From M0103 sp040386155 (lineage in GTDB: Bacteria > Bacteroidota > Bacteroidia > Flavobacteriales_D > Crocinitomicaceae): 64,000 nucleotides of DNA. This document shows positions 45,234-52,854 of this stretch, piece by piece (position 1 is the stretch's first letter; each line of letters begins with the position of its first letter). The notes below the pieces were generated by a model, which saw nothing but the letters and a program-made list of their open reading frames with translations, did not search any database and was not told where the DNA came from. The stretch lies in assembly GCA_040386155.1 (NCBI GenBank), contig JAZKFZ010000002.1, positions 1 through 64,000 on the forward strand, in the 5' to 3' direction. A program made the translations under genes and the position numbers.

Positions 45234-45540
45234 TTTAGTTCAAGCTTCACAATTAATCACTTTTGGCTCAATGCTAGCATTCAATGACTAGTTCCTCGTC
45301 AAATTCTTTTTTTGCAGATTTTACTGTTCTCATTTGTTAGTTCAAAATAAATTTGAGCTGATTTTCCTTCTTATACGTTCAGACTCAAATGAATTAATCT
45401 CACATTTTATTCATTATTAAATAGCTGAAATACAATAGTTTAAAAATTTTTTCAATTTTTTTTCACTTGTTGGAAATCCAAAATAAAGTAAGTAGCGTAG
45501 GTTTCCTAGAATCAAATTAATAATTTAAAAATAAATAGTC
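45234..45540. other. Regulatory spacer before the RiPP-like precursor gene
   Basis: About 300 bp with no gene. It contains a perfect 12-bp palindrome, AATGCTAGCATT (45270-45281), a possible operator, and at 45472-45499 a candidate ECF promoter listed separately. No TAnnTTTG housekeeping box was found in front of the precursor gene. Confidence 0.5.
45472..45499 (+). promoter_or_regulatory. Candidate ECF-sigma promoter of the precursor gene
   Basis: GGAAAT (45472-45477), an 18-nt spacer and CGTA (45496-45499) resemble the GGAA -35 and CGT -10 elements used by many ECF sigma factors. Transcription would start near 45506, about 35 nt before the ATG at 45541. The match is partial and rests on general ECF consensus, not on a known motif for this organism. 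Confidence 0.35.
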
Positions 45541-46080
45541 ATGAAAAAGGAAATGAACAGTACAACTCGCAACTTCAACTTATTAGCAAGCGGATTAGTT
45601 CTTGCAGGATTAAGTTTATCAAACACTGCAAACGCAGCAGAATTGTTCTCTGCAACTTCAATTGGATCTGGTGGTTCAATTAGAGCAGAATTAACTTCAA
45701 GCAATGGCCTGACTGGACTTGTTGGAGCAACAGTAGATTTTAAAGGGTTCGATGCTAAATGCGGAGAAAGTGGTAAATCTACGGAAGCATCTTGCGGAGA
45801 AAAGAAAGATGGTAAGCAATCAAAAAAGTCAAAAAAATCAACTGAAGCTAAATCTTGCGAAGCAAAATGTGGTGAAAGTGGTAAGTCTACTGAAGCATCA
45901 TGCGGTGAGAAAGGAAAAGCTACTGAAGCATCATGCGGTGAGAAAGGAAAAGCTACTGAAGCATCATGTGGAGAAAAAGGAAAAGCAACTGAAGCATCTT
46001 GCGGAGAAAAGGGTAAAAAAACCGAGGCATCATGTGGTGAGAAAGGTAAAAAAGCAGAAGCATCTTGTGGTGAGAAATAA
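45541..46080 (+). CDS. Bufferin/HvfA-like RiPP precursor with 11-residue cysteine repeats
   Basis: A 179-residue protein. The Sec-type signal peptide covers about 1-32 (hydrophobic LLASGLVLAGLSLS, cut near ANA). A short non-repetitive stretch (33-70) is followed by a Lys/Glu/Gly/Ser-rich tail with ten cysteines at 74, 85, 106, 110, 121, 132, 143, 154, 165 and 176. The last seven are spaced by exactly 11 residues (unit TEASCGEKGKA), as are the first two. The tail has no hydrophobic core and is unlikely to fold without modification or metal. Followed by an MNIO (DUF692) gene and a DUF2063 gene, it fits the precursor role in bufferin/HvfA-type loci, but the CG context is SCGEK rather than the usual GKCGE. 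Alternative: a plain metal-buffering protein. Confidence 0.8.
   Translation: MKKEMNSTTRNFNLLASGLVLAGLSLSNTANAAELFSATSIGSGGSIRAELTSSNGLTGLVGATVDFKGFDAKCGESGKSTEASCGEKKDGKQSKKSKKSTEAKSCEAKCGESGKSTEASCGEKGKATEASCGEKGKATEASCGEKGKATEASCGEKGKKTEASCGEKGKKAEASCGEK
45901..46077. repeat. 33-bp tandem coding repeat of the precursor
   Basis: Six cysteine codons at 45901, 45934, 45967, 46000, 46033 and 46066 fall at an exact 33-nt period. The first two full units are identical at DNA level, the later ones differ mostly at third codon positions. This implies recent duplication at the 5' side and older copies at the 3' side of the array. Confidence 0.9.
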
Positions 46081-46152
46081 TTCTCTCAACCATTGAATAA
46101 AGTTAGTTAGCGAATGTGCGCTGGCAACATATAGTAGTAGTAGGTTAGGTAT

Positions 46153-46190
46153 AAAGGGGAGTTGTTCTAGCGGTCAACTTCCCTTTTTTT
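46153..46190 (+). terminator. Intrinsic terminator between precursor and maturase genes
   Basis: AAAGGGGAGTTG (46153-46164) pairs with CAACTTCCCTTT (46175-46186, one G-T pair) around a 10-nt loop and is followed by seven T. It sits 73 bp after the precursor stop and 20 bp before the maturase ATG. Partial read-through would give much precursor and little enzyme, as is usual for RiPP operons. Confidence 0.85.
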
Positions 46191-46209
46191 AATTAATTGA
46201 AGTGTTTTT

Positions 46210-47043
46210 ATGAAAAATGTTGGACTTGGTTTTCGTCGTGATTTAACAGATGATCTTTTGGCACTTGAAAATGATCTTCAGCCTGCTTTTGTTGAGTTGG
46301 CACCAGAGAATTGGGTTGGAGTAGGCGGTTACTGGGGAAATATCTTGAAAATGGTGTCGGAGAAATATCCGATTACTTGTCACGGTTTATCCCTTTCGAT
46401 TGGAAGTCCAGACCCGTTGAATTGGAAATTTATCGCCGAGATCAAAGATTTTTTAAAATCCCACAACATTCAAATTTATTCTGAACATTTAAGTTACAGT
46501 CAATCCAATAATGCTCATTTGTTTGATTTGTTGCCGATTCCGTTTCGTGAAGATGCTATAAAACACATCGTTGCGCGCATCAAGGAGGTGCAAGATTTTT
46601 TAGAAATGCCGATTGCGCTAGAAAATGTTTCCTATTACACACCCGTAGCGGCAGAAATGTCGGAAGCGGAATTTATCTCAGCAATTGTCAATGAGTCAGG
46701 ATGTAATCTATTATTGGATGTCAACAATGTATATGTGAATGCTTTCAATCATCAATACGATGCAAAGCAGTTCATCGAAAGCATTCCACTAGAAAAGGTT
46801 GCGTACATTCACATGGCTGGACATGAAAAAGTAGCCGACGATTTAATTATTGATACGCATGGACAAGCAATTATTGCTGATGTGTATGAATTATTCGATT
46901 GGACTTTAGACAAAATTTCACCTGTCCCAGTATTGCTTGAGCGCGATTTCAATTTTCCTGAAATGAGTGAAATCCTCAACGAAGTAAATCAACTTGAACA
47001 AATAACAACGCAACGATGGAACCATTTGCAAGTGGCAATCTGA
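46210..47043 (+). CDS. MNIO (DUF692) RiPP maturase, HvfB/BufB type
   Basis: A 277-residue TIM-barrel enzyme of the DUF692 family, now called multinuclear non-heme iron-dependent oxidases (MNIO). Visible family landmarks, including likely iron ligands, are PENW (32-35), CHGLSLSIG (H58), SEHLS (E92, H93), ALENVSYY (E138, N139), LLLDVNNVYVN (D170, N172/N173), YIHMAGH (H201, H205), DTHG (D215, H217) and LLERDFNFP (E244). Relatives oxidatively convert precursor cysteines to thiooxazole or oxazolone/thioamide groups. Precursor gene upstream and DUF2063 partner overlapping downstream by 28 bp match known loci. All the residues I expect are present, so it should be active. The substrate is inferred to be the cysteine-repeat protein. 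Confidence 0.92.
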   Translation: MKNVGLGFRRDLTDDLLALENDLQPAFVELAPENWVGVGGYWGNILKMVSEKYPITCHGLSLSIGSPDPLNWKFIAEIKDFLKSHNIQIYSEHLSYSQSNNAHLFDLLPIPFREDAIKHIVARIKEVQDFLEMPIALENVSYYTPVAAEMSEAEFISAIVNESGCNLLLDVNNVYVNAFNHQYDAKQFIESIPLEKVAYIHMAGHEKVADDLIIDTHGQAIIADVYELFDWTLDKISPVPVLLERDFNFPEMSEILNEVNQLEQITTQRWNHLQVAI

Positions 47044-47786
47044 CAGCAGAAACAATCAAAATTCAAGAGAGTTTGGTAGAATACTGCCGCTCCAATTTTG
47101 AAGGAGAAATTCCTGGAATTCGAAAAGATCGATTGCCCAATTATCGCAGATTAATTCATACTATTTATTGGGAAGCGCTGTCCGATGCCTATCCAATTGC
47201 AAAATCGCTTCTTCCTTCAGATCAGTGGGATGAATTAGTGGACGATTTTATTTCAAACCATCGAAATCCAGAACCACAACTGTACAAAATGCCGAAAGGG
47301 CTCATTGAGTTTGTGGAGCATAAAGAATACGCAAGAATTTTTCAAGTACCGTATTTAGTTGATTTGTTGTCATTTGAGTGGTTCGAAATTGAAGTTCACT
47401 CGATGAAGGATCAAGCCACCGTTTTATTCAATCCAGATGGAAATTTCATGGATAATCAAATCGTTTTTAATCCGTATCAACGCATTGTGCAATTGGAATA
47501 TCCAATTCATCAATTGAAAACTAATGATATTTCTCTGTTGAAAGGCACCTATTTCTACAACGTTTATCGGCAAGAAAATGGTACAGTGCAGTACATGGAA
47601 ATGAATGCCTTCACCGCTAATTTATTGCAGCAGTTGATAATTCATTGTACAAGTTATTCTGTCTATGAAATTTTGGCAACGCTGTTGTTTGAAATGGATA
47701 TCAACATGAAGGCAAACATCACTGATGAAGTGCATAAATTTTGTGCTTTATTGAAAGAAAAGGGTCTTATACTAGGAACCATTTAA
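47016..47786 (+). CDS. DUF2063 / HvfC-BufC type partner of the MNIO maturase
   Basis: A 256-residue protein. The N-terminal DUF2063 domain (about 15-110) shows RLPNYRRLIHTIYWEALSDAYPIAKSLLPSDQWDELVDDFI, and the rest is a mixed domain with FEWFEIEVH and LEYPIHQL. In characterised bufferin, HvfA and related systems this protein binds the precursor leader and works with the MNIO, although older annotation calls it a DNA-binding protein. It overlaps the MNIO gene by 28 bp, which points to coupled translation and a fixed ratio. No DoxX (BufD/HvfD) gene follows; the next gene is convergent. Confidence 0.88.
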   Translation: MEPFASGNLTAETIKIQESLVEYCRSNFEGEIPGIRKDRLPNYRRLIHTIYWEALSDAYPIAKSLLPSDQWDELVDDFISNHRNPEPQLYKMPKGLIEFVEHKEYARIFQVPYLVDLLSFEWFEIEVHSMKDQATVLFNPDGNFMDNQIVFNPYQRIVQLEYPIHQLKTNDISLLKGTYFYNVYRQENGTVQYMEMNAFTANLLQQLIIHCTSYSVYEILATLLFEMDINMKANITDEVHKFCALLKEKGLILGTI

Positions 47787-47800
47787 CAACTCAGTATACC

Positions 47801-49543
47801 TTATTTTTGAAAGTGAAACATACGTTTCATTTCTTGTTGTACATCTGAACTAGTGAACATCGGTACAGAACAGGCTGTATTGGTGCAAATGAGCAGCACA
47901 TTTTGTTCAAACGATTCAAAGTATTCTTGTTTTTCTACTGGAAGATTGATTTTTTCCGCGATCCTGAAATTGCTGTAAAATGGTGCTAAACTTTTCATTT
48001 TTGATTCCATTTCCTTATCATCATTTCCGTTGATCATAAAAACATGTTCTAGTGGACCAGCCTTCAATTCTTGATTGAGCATTAGCATGGCCGGTTCTGA
48101 ATAATTTACATCAACGAGTCCAGATTGCGATAGAAACGAAAAGCAATTTTTTGCAATTGCTATATATTCTGGTGTATCGTAGGTCTGACCATACCAATTC
48201 ATCAAGCGAGAAAGTCGAATGTTTTCTCCTACAATAGGTGAAGGAGTCAAGCCATTGTTCCCTGAAAAGGATTTGAAACTTCCATTGGGAAGCAGAAAGT
48301 TAGTGTTGATTGTTGCTAGTAAGCTTGCCAATTCACTCGTGTACACAGCATCATTGGGATAAAATTTTACGTATTGAATGAGGGCATCTGCTACGGCAAG
48401 ATTATCGCGGAGACTCACTATCGTACTCTCTTTATCGCTATGTTGAAACAAGCCATTCTTTGATTTTCTATTGGAAATAAGAAGCTTGAGAATATTGCTG
48501 GCTGAAGCTAGGTATTTTTCATTGGTCGTTGCTTGGTACAAAACCAAAAGCGATTGCGCTATTTCAGCGTTGTTGTGGGTGTAGGTATTTTGGTCAACTT
48601 TGGGAATCCCTAATTTTAATCGCTCTTCATCTGAAAGTTTGAAGTAGAAATCGGCATGTTCACCGGCAGTCAAATCTGCATCCTGAGCATTAAAATAGTA
48701 GCCATTGTCCGAAAGTAAAAAACGATTGATATAGTCTACGCATTTTTCAGCATAAGCAAGAGAAGAGTTGTCATCGTTGTACAAATAGTTCAGGACAAAA
48801 AGTCGGATATAGCGCGCTTGAATGGACAACAATTTTTCGTAGTGAAGATGTTTCCAGTCGTTGTGCGTAGAATACTGATAAATACCTCCCCAAGCAGGAT
48901 CTGATAATTGCTTTGCGCCAGCAATGCTTTTTAGAATCCACTTTTTTACCAATGGATCAGTACTGCCAAAAACTGCATATTCGTAGGTGTCATTTTCAAT
49001 GAATTTCTGACTTTGATTAAATCCTCCTTTGTCATAATCCAACGAAGATCGAAATTGCTGCTCAAGCGAAGAAATGAAGGTAGAAGTATTCTCGAAATCA
49101 TTGTTATTAGTTGTTTTTTTGTCGTCTGTAATTTCTGGTGATGGATCGGCCACAATTGATTTTATCAAGCTCAAGAATCGTTCTGGGGCAATGTATCCTC
49201 TTCGTTTCACAACATCTTCGCCGTCAGCATTCAAGAAAATAGTCGCAGGCCAGCCGTAATCTTTGTAGCGCACAGCCAATTCGGGATTCGCATCTTGATC
49301 GGCTTTCACCGTAATAAAATTGGCTGCCAAATAGGCAATTACCTTTGGGTTACTATACGTTGAATCGTGCATAACATGGCACCAGTGACACCAATTAGCC
49401 TCTAAATTCAAAAGTATAATTTTATTCTCTTTTTTTGCTTGTTCAAAGAGTTGAGGAGAGATGGCTTTCCATTGAATTTCTTGTTGCGCAGTGAAAAGAA
49501 ATGGAAGAGAAAGAACTGTAAGTGAAATAAGAAACTTGAGCAT
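47801..49543 (-). CDS. Exported DUF255 thioredoxin-domain protein (YyaL/SSP411-like)
   Basis: A 580-residue protein with a signal peptide (about 1-19, FLFTAQ). The thioredoxin-like DUF255 domain (about 20-140) has QAKKENKIILLNLEANWCHWCHVMHDSTY, with the CHWC motif, and a YGWPATIFLNADG cis-proline loop. The rest is an alpha-alpha toroid similar to six-hairpin glycosidases (SQKFIENDTYEYAV, GYYFNAQDADLTAGEHADFY), as in the YyaL/spermatogenesis-associated protein 20 family. It is somewhat shorter than the typical family length (650-700). Its function is unsettled. It faces the RiPP-like locus tail to tail (14 bp apart); a thiol-redox link to that locus is only a possibility. Confidence 0.82.
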   Translation of the reverse strand: MLKFLISLTVLSLPFLFTAQQEIQWKAISPQLFEQAKKENKIILLNLEANWCHWCHVMHDSTYSNPKVIAYLAANFITVKADQDANPELAVRYKDYGWPATIFLNADGEDVVKRRGYIAPERFLSLIKSIVADPSPEITDDKKTTNNNDFENTSTFISSLEQQFRSSLDYDKGGFNQSQKFIENDTYEYAVFGSTDPLVKKWILKSIAGAKQLSDPAWGGIYQYSTHNDWKHLHYEKLLSIQARYIRLFVLNYLYNDDNSSLAYAEKCVDYINRFLLSDNGYYFNAQDADLTAGEHADFYFKLSDEERLKLGIPKVDQNTYTHNNAEIAQSLLVLYQATTNEKYLASASNILKLLISNRKSKNGLFQHSDKESTIVSLRDNLAVADALIQYVKFYPNDAVYTSELASLLATINTNFLLPNGSFKSFSGNNGLTPSPIVGENIRLSRLMNWYGQTYDTPEYIAIAKNCFSFLSQSGLVDVNYSEPAMLMLNQELKAGPLEHVFMINGNDDKEMESKMKSLAPFYSNFRIAEKINLPVEKQEYFESFEQNVLLICTNTACSVPMFTSSDVQQEMKRMFHFQK

Positions 49544-49650
49544 GTGTTTTTTAGTTCACTTACGAACAAAACATAGTGTTGGATTTTTACTAAATGATAA
49601 AATTGCCTCTTTTCAACTCATCTATTTAGTACCAATATATTCTTTTGCGC

Positions 49651-49684
49651 AAAAAAAAACGGCTGACTCAATCAGAGTCAGCCG
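49651..49684 (-). terminator. Terminator hairpin of the decayed copy
   Basis: CGGCTGACTC (49660-49669) pairs perfectly with GAGTCAGCCG (49675-49684) around a 5-nt loop. The A run at 49651-49659 becomes a T run on the minus strand, so it still works for minus-strand transcripts. Confidence 0.8.
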
Positions 49685-49862
49685 CTATCTTTTTAGGTTT
49701 AATTGCGGTCAGTGGTTGTACGGCTTAATTTTCGTAGAGTTGTACCAAAGTAAGATGCAATCCACTTGTCCTTAAATCACCTACGAACCAAACTTACTTT
49801 TGGATTTTTAGATTTTAATTTATTCTGTTTTTTGTTCGCTAAACAACAAGAAAAATTGTAAA

Positions 49863-49902
49863 AAAATAGCGGCTGACTCATTAGAATCAGCCGCCTTTTT
49901 TT
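49863..49902. terminator. Terminator of the small lipoprotein gene, both directions
   Basis: GCGGCTGA (49869-49876) pairs with TCAGCCGC (49887-49894), with A and T runs on both sides. It lies 37 bp past the stop of the lipoprotein gene ending at 49932. Confidence 0.8.
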
Positions 49903-49931
49903 CATTTTACAGTGATTGGTTGCGGTGTTTT

Positions 49932-50285
49932 TTACATGTCATCTAGGTTGACCAAGGTAAGGTTCATGCCACTTCCTTCAGATTTGAGGATCAACGATTC
50001 ACCGTCAAATTCATACACCATGGATTTGATATTTGCATCATTTTTTAGTTCGATGGTGTGATTGATTATTTCAATAGGAGCATTGATAAATTCACCGCCC
50101 ATCGTATATTGCAAATTGCCCTTTGTAAAGGTAAATAATTGATCTAGGTACTTTGCATCAGCTCCGCCATGTGTTTCTTTGCACGACCAAGTGCCGAGTA
50201 AGTCTTCTTGTGTTTTTGGCGGATTACTAGTTTCACAAGCAGTGAATAAAAGCAAAAGAGCAAAGAAAGGAATTGTAATTTTCAT
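49932..50285 (-). CDS. Small lipocalin-like lipoprotein
   Basis: A 117-residue lipoprotein: FALLLLFTAC is the lipobox with the cysteine at 17. The body LLGTWSCKETHGG, then YTMGGEFINAPIEI, then VYEFDGESLILKSEG is the pattern of small Bacteroidota lipocalin-like proteins, which open with L-x-G-x-W. Ligand unknown. Its start is 30 bp from the end of the collagen-repeat gene upstream on the same strand, so it may be part of that transcript. Its 3' end has been duplicated once (see 49544-49931). Confidence 0.72.
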   Translation of the reverse strand: MKITIPFFALLLLFTACETSNPPKTQEDLLGTWSCKETHGGADAKYLDQLFTFTKGNLQYTMGGEFINAPIEIINHTIELKNDANIKSMVYEFDGESLILKSEGSGMNLTLVNLDDM

Positions 50286-50315
50286 GGTATTTAAATTTAG
50301 AGGTTATTATGTATA

Positions 50316-52235
50316 TTAATTGACTTTTTTGATGGTATAGTTCACTACTACTCCATTAAAGCGATGGCTCGGATTGTTTTGTTCTCCGGTAAAGCGCAAA
50401 AAGTACGAGTAATTTAGATTGTCTACAGTATTTGTTCCCGAGAGTGGAGAAACATCTGCAATGTTAAAAGTTGCAGCCAAATTTGTGGTGCGAGTATTGG
50501 AAAAAATAATATCGGATAAGCAACCTGAATAGCAGTTAATAGGAACTCGAATTACTTCAACTTTTAAAGCTACTGTGCCACCATTTTTAATTACATAGCC
50601 ATTAAATCCAGTAATAACAGCAGAATCTGGTAAATGAAGTGGCGCCTCAAAAACAGCTGCTTGTCCAATAGTTCCTCCAGAAGCACTTAATGAAACCCCT
50701 CCGTTTGCATTGACTCCTCCAAATCCTTCATCAACTATTGCACGATAGACAGCAGAATTTGTTCTTAAATCGTAGGGTCCAACCATTAACCTTCTTGCAT
50801 GAGGATTGGAGAATCGGAATTCAGAATCATTTTGGGAAATCTTTACGTCGCCTTCTACATTTAATAAGCTTGTGCCATTTCCTCCTGCTAATCTGATCGT
50901 GTTGCCAGCATACATATAGACTTCATTGTAGAAATTACTTAAGTCAATAACAGGACCACCAGTACTTCCTAACGAAATTAATCCGTCTTGAATTTGAACT
51001 TGGTTATTGCCATTGACATTGATTCTAAATGTATTGTCACTGTCCAAAGTTGATTGCCCTCCAGCACTAATACCAAATTTTAAAGTCGATTGATCAACGA
51101 CAATTTGATTCAGCCATGCATCGTAGTAGGAGGTCGTTCCAGAAATCTGCAACATATTTTCCTCGTTTTCCACCGGATTGTCTAAATGCAATCGAGATAG
51201 TGGAGTGAATGTTCCAGGGCCAATTCCTACAAATCCGCCATTGTTAAAAATGGTTCGATTATCAGTTTCCCAAGAAGTTCCATTCCAAAAAGGGGTAGCA
51301 CCTGTTAGTGTACTATTGGGTAAAAGCCCCTGTGGCCCTTGAATTCCTTGAGGTCCTGTTGCACCAGTTGCGCCTGTTAGACCAGTCAACCCTTGAATTC
51401 CTTGAGGTCCTGTAGCGCCAGTTGCTCCTGTTAATCCAGTTAAACCTTGAATTCCTTGAGGTCCTGTAGCGCCAGTTGCACCTGTCAGTCCTGTTAATCC
51501 TTGAATACCTTGTGGACCGGTAGCACCAGTCGCTCCTGTCAGCCCAGTTAGCCCTTGAATACCTTGTGGACCTGTGGCTCCAGTCGCTCCGTCTAAACCG
51601 TTTGCGCCAGCAGGACCTTGAGGACCGGTTGCCCCTGTAGCACCAGTTGCTCCTGTCAGTCCCGTTAATCCTTGAATACCTTGTGGACCAGTTGCGCCGG
51701 TCGCTCCGTCTAAACCGTTTGCTCCAGCAGGACCTTGAGGACCGGTTGCCCCTGTAGCACCAGTCAACCCTTGAATTCCTTGTGGACCAGCAGGTCCAGT
51801 TTCACCTGGAATACCTTGCGGTCCTTGTCCGTTTCCTGAACTAGCTGCATAAAGCGCATACGGAACTGATACAAATTGATTGGTGGACGAAAGCGTATAA
51901 CTTGTTCCTCCGTTAGGATCAATTTCAATTTTTGCAAAGTAAGGTCCAGCAGCCCAATCAATGTTAGAGAAATCTCCTGCCAAAACAACTCCGTTACCGA
52001 TCATTAATGTCACAAGACCGTTGCTGTTTGATGTCGGGAAATGTCGTTCGATAAAAACAGAACTTCCAGTTATACTTCCTTGCAAAAGGGTCACCTGGAC
52101 ACCAATGGATTGATTTGTTAGTAAGGCACCGCTTTGATTGCGGACAATTGATTGGTAATTGAATAAGTTCGGTGCTTGAGAGAAAACAAAGGAAGTAAAA
52201 ACTCCAGCAATTAGTGTTAATAGTAGTTTATGCAT
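50316..52235 (-). CDS. Collagen-like triple-helix repeat protein
   Basis: A 639-residue secreted protein with a signal peptide (FVFSQ). An N-terminal domain common in Bacteroidota fibre proteins (NLFNYQSIVRNQSGALL, YFAKIEIDPNGG, FVSVPYALYA) leads to over 50 unbroken Gly-X-Y triplets (about residues 134-305), mostly an 18-residue unit GPQGIQGLTGLTGATGAT with occasional GPAGANGLDG blocks. A trimeric collagen-like shaft is expected. The 330-residue C-terminal head has no sorting domain of the T9SS type and no endosialidase-like chaperone motif that I recognise. It follows the short T9SS gene after 3 bp, so they are one operon. Confidence 0.88.
   Translation of the reverse strand: MHKLLLTLIAGVFTSFVFSQAPNLFNYQSIVRNQSGALLTNQSIGVQVTLLQGSITGSSVFIERHFPTSNSNGLVTLMIGNGVVLAGDFSNIDWAAGPYFAKIEIDPNGGTSYTLSSTNQFVSVPYALYAASSGNGQGPQGIPGETGPAGPQGIQGLTGATGATGPQGPAGANGLDGATGATGPQGIQGLTGLTGATGATGATGPQGPAGANGLDGATGATGPQGIQGLTGLTGATGATGPQGIQGLTGLTGATGATGPQGIQGLTGLTGATGATGPQGIQGLTGLTGATGATGPQGIQGPQGLLPNSTLTGATPFWNGTSWETDNRTIFNNGGFVGIGPGTFTPLSRLHLDNPVENEENMLQISGTTSYYDAWLNQIVVDQSTLKFGISAGGQSTLDSDNTFRINVNGNNQVQIQDGLISLGSTGGPVIDLSNFYNEVYMYAGNTIRLAGGNGTSLLNVEGDVKISQNDSEFRFSNPHARRLMVGPYDLRTNSAVYRAIVDEGFGGVNANGGVSLSASGGTIGQAAVFEAPLHLPDSAVITGFNGYVIKNGGTVALKVEVIRVPINCYSGCLSDIIFSNTRTTNLAATFNIADVSPLSGTNTVDNLNYSYFLRFTGEQNNPSHRFNGVVVNYTIKKVN
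51330..51835. repeat. 54-bp tandem repeat coding for collagen-like shaft
   Basis: Repeated blocks encode GPQGIQGLTGLTGATGAT and the variant with PAGANGLDG. Near-identical DNA between neighbouring units suggests active expansion and contraction of shaft length. Confidence 0.85.
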
Positions 52236-52238
52236 GAT

Positions 52239-52715
52239 TTAATTTTTGATGATGGGTACTATTGTGGGTTGATGAGTGTTTGAAAATAAATTCAAGTGGT
52301 AGATGCCAAAAGCAAACTCTGCCATATTGATGGTATTAGTTGCGCTTGTCCATGTGCCTTTTAAGATTAATTTTCCTGCGAAATCACTTAATTCATAGTG
52401 AACTTCCTCCGTAAAATTTGAAATCGTGATGTACACTTGATCCATGGTAGGGTTTGGGAAAGCAAGATAGTTGAGGTCGATATCGCCTTTCGAGTCAAGT
52501 GCCAATGTTGATTGCTCGAAAGGATATTGAACACCAACATGCAACTGAATACCATCAGCACTTTGTTCATTCATCAACTGTCCTATCGAAAATGTAATTT
52601 CACTGCTCCCATGGGCCAATTCTCCTCCCATACATACAAAAGCTTCTTGTGCACTGAGGTGAAAACTCAAAGCGAGCAATGGAATTGTGAACGTTGTTTT
52701 ATTGAAGAGTAGCAT
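52239..52715 (-). CDS. Short secreted protein with T9SS sorting domain
   Basis: A 158-residue protein: signal peptide ending near LSAQ (23), a small domain ITFSIGQLMNEQSADGIQLHVGVQYPFEQ often found just before Bacteroidota sorting domains, and a type A T9SS domain (LAFPNPTMDQVYITISNF, then YELSDFAGKLILKG, then GIYHLNLFSN). It is little more than an export module. It sits directly upstream of the collagen-repeat gene (3 bp), which lacks its own sorting domain, so a paired surface role is plausible. Confidence 0.8.
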   Translation of the reverse strand: MLLFNKTTFTIPLLALSFHLSAQEAFVCMGGELAHGSSEITFSIGQLMNEQSADGIQLHVGVQYPFEQSTLALDSKGDIDLNYLAFPNPTMDQVYITISNFTEEVHYELSDFAGKLILKGTWTSATNTINMAEFAFGIYHLNLFSNTHQPTIVPIIKN

Positions 52716-52815
52716 TGTGTTGTTTTTGATTTATGAGTTAAAGTTCTTGTAATTATTCGCACGCTTTTTTAAAATGATACGAATGCTCCAAATTGTGATA
52801 CCAACTCATTCAATA

Positions 52816-52846
52816 TTGATTTTTATGCTATTTTCGTTTAACTTTG
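52816..52846 (+). promoter_or_regulatory. Bacteroidota promoter that decides the regulator start
   Basis: TTG (52816-52818), a 20-nt spacer and TAACTTTG (52839-52846) fit the -33/-7 consensus. Transcription would begin around 52852, next to the ATG at 52855. The open frame that extends back to 52774 runs through this promoter and is therefore not translated. Confidence 0.7.
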
Positions 52847-52854
52847 ATCGAGCT

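Larger units (their letters stand above)
49544..49931. pseudogene. Tandem duplicate of a gene 3' end, terminator and flank
   Basis: The region holds two related units about 210-221 bp apart. Unit 1 has the flank TACGAAC..TTGGATTTTTA (about 49560-49590), a hairpin (49660-49684) and TTGTACCAAAGTAAG..CCACTT (about 49740-49767). Unit 2 repeats the flank (49781-49810), the hairpin (49869-49894) and TTGACCAAGGTAAG..CCACTT (49948-49973), where the last part is the real 3' end of the lipoprotein gene at 49932-50285. So unit 1 is a decayed copy of that gene's last codons and terminator. Confidence 0.65.

Noticed and set aside
45752..46096. 114-codon open frame overlapping the cysteine-repeat gene
   Set aside because: A lysine/histidine-rich shifted reading of the 33-bp repeats, with no signal peptide or homologous pattern.
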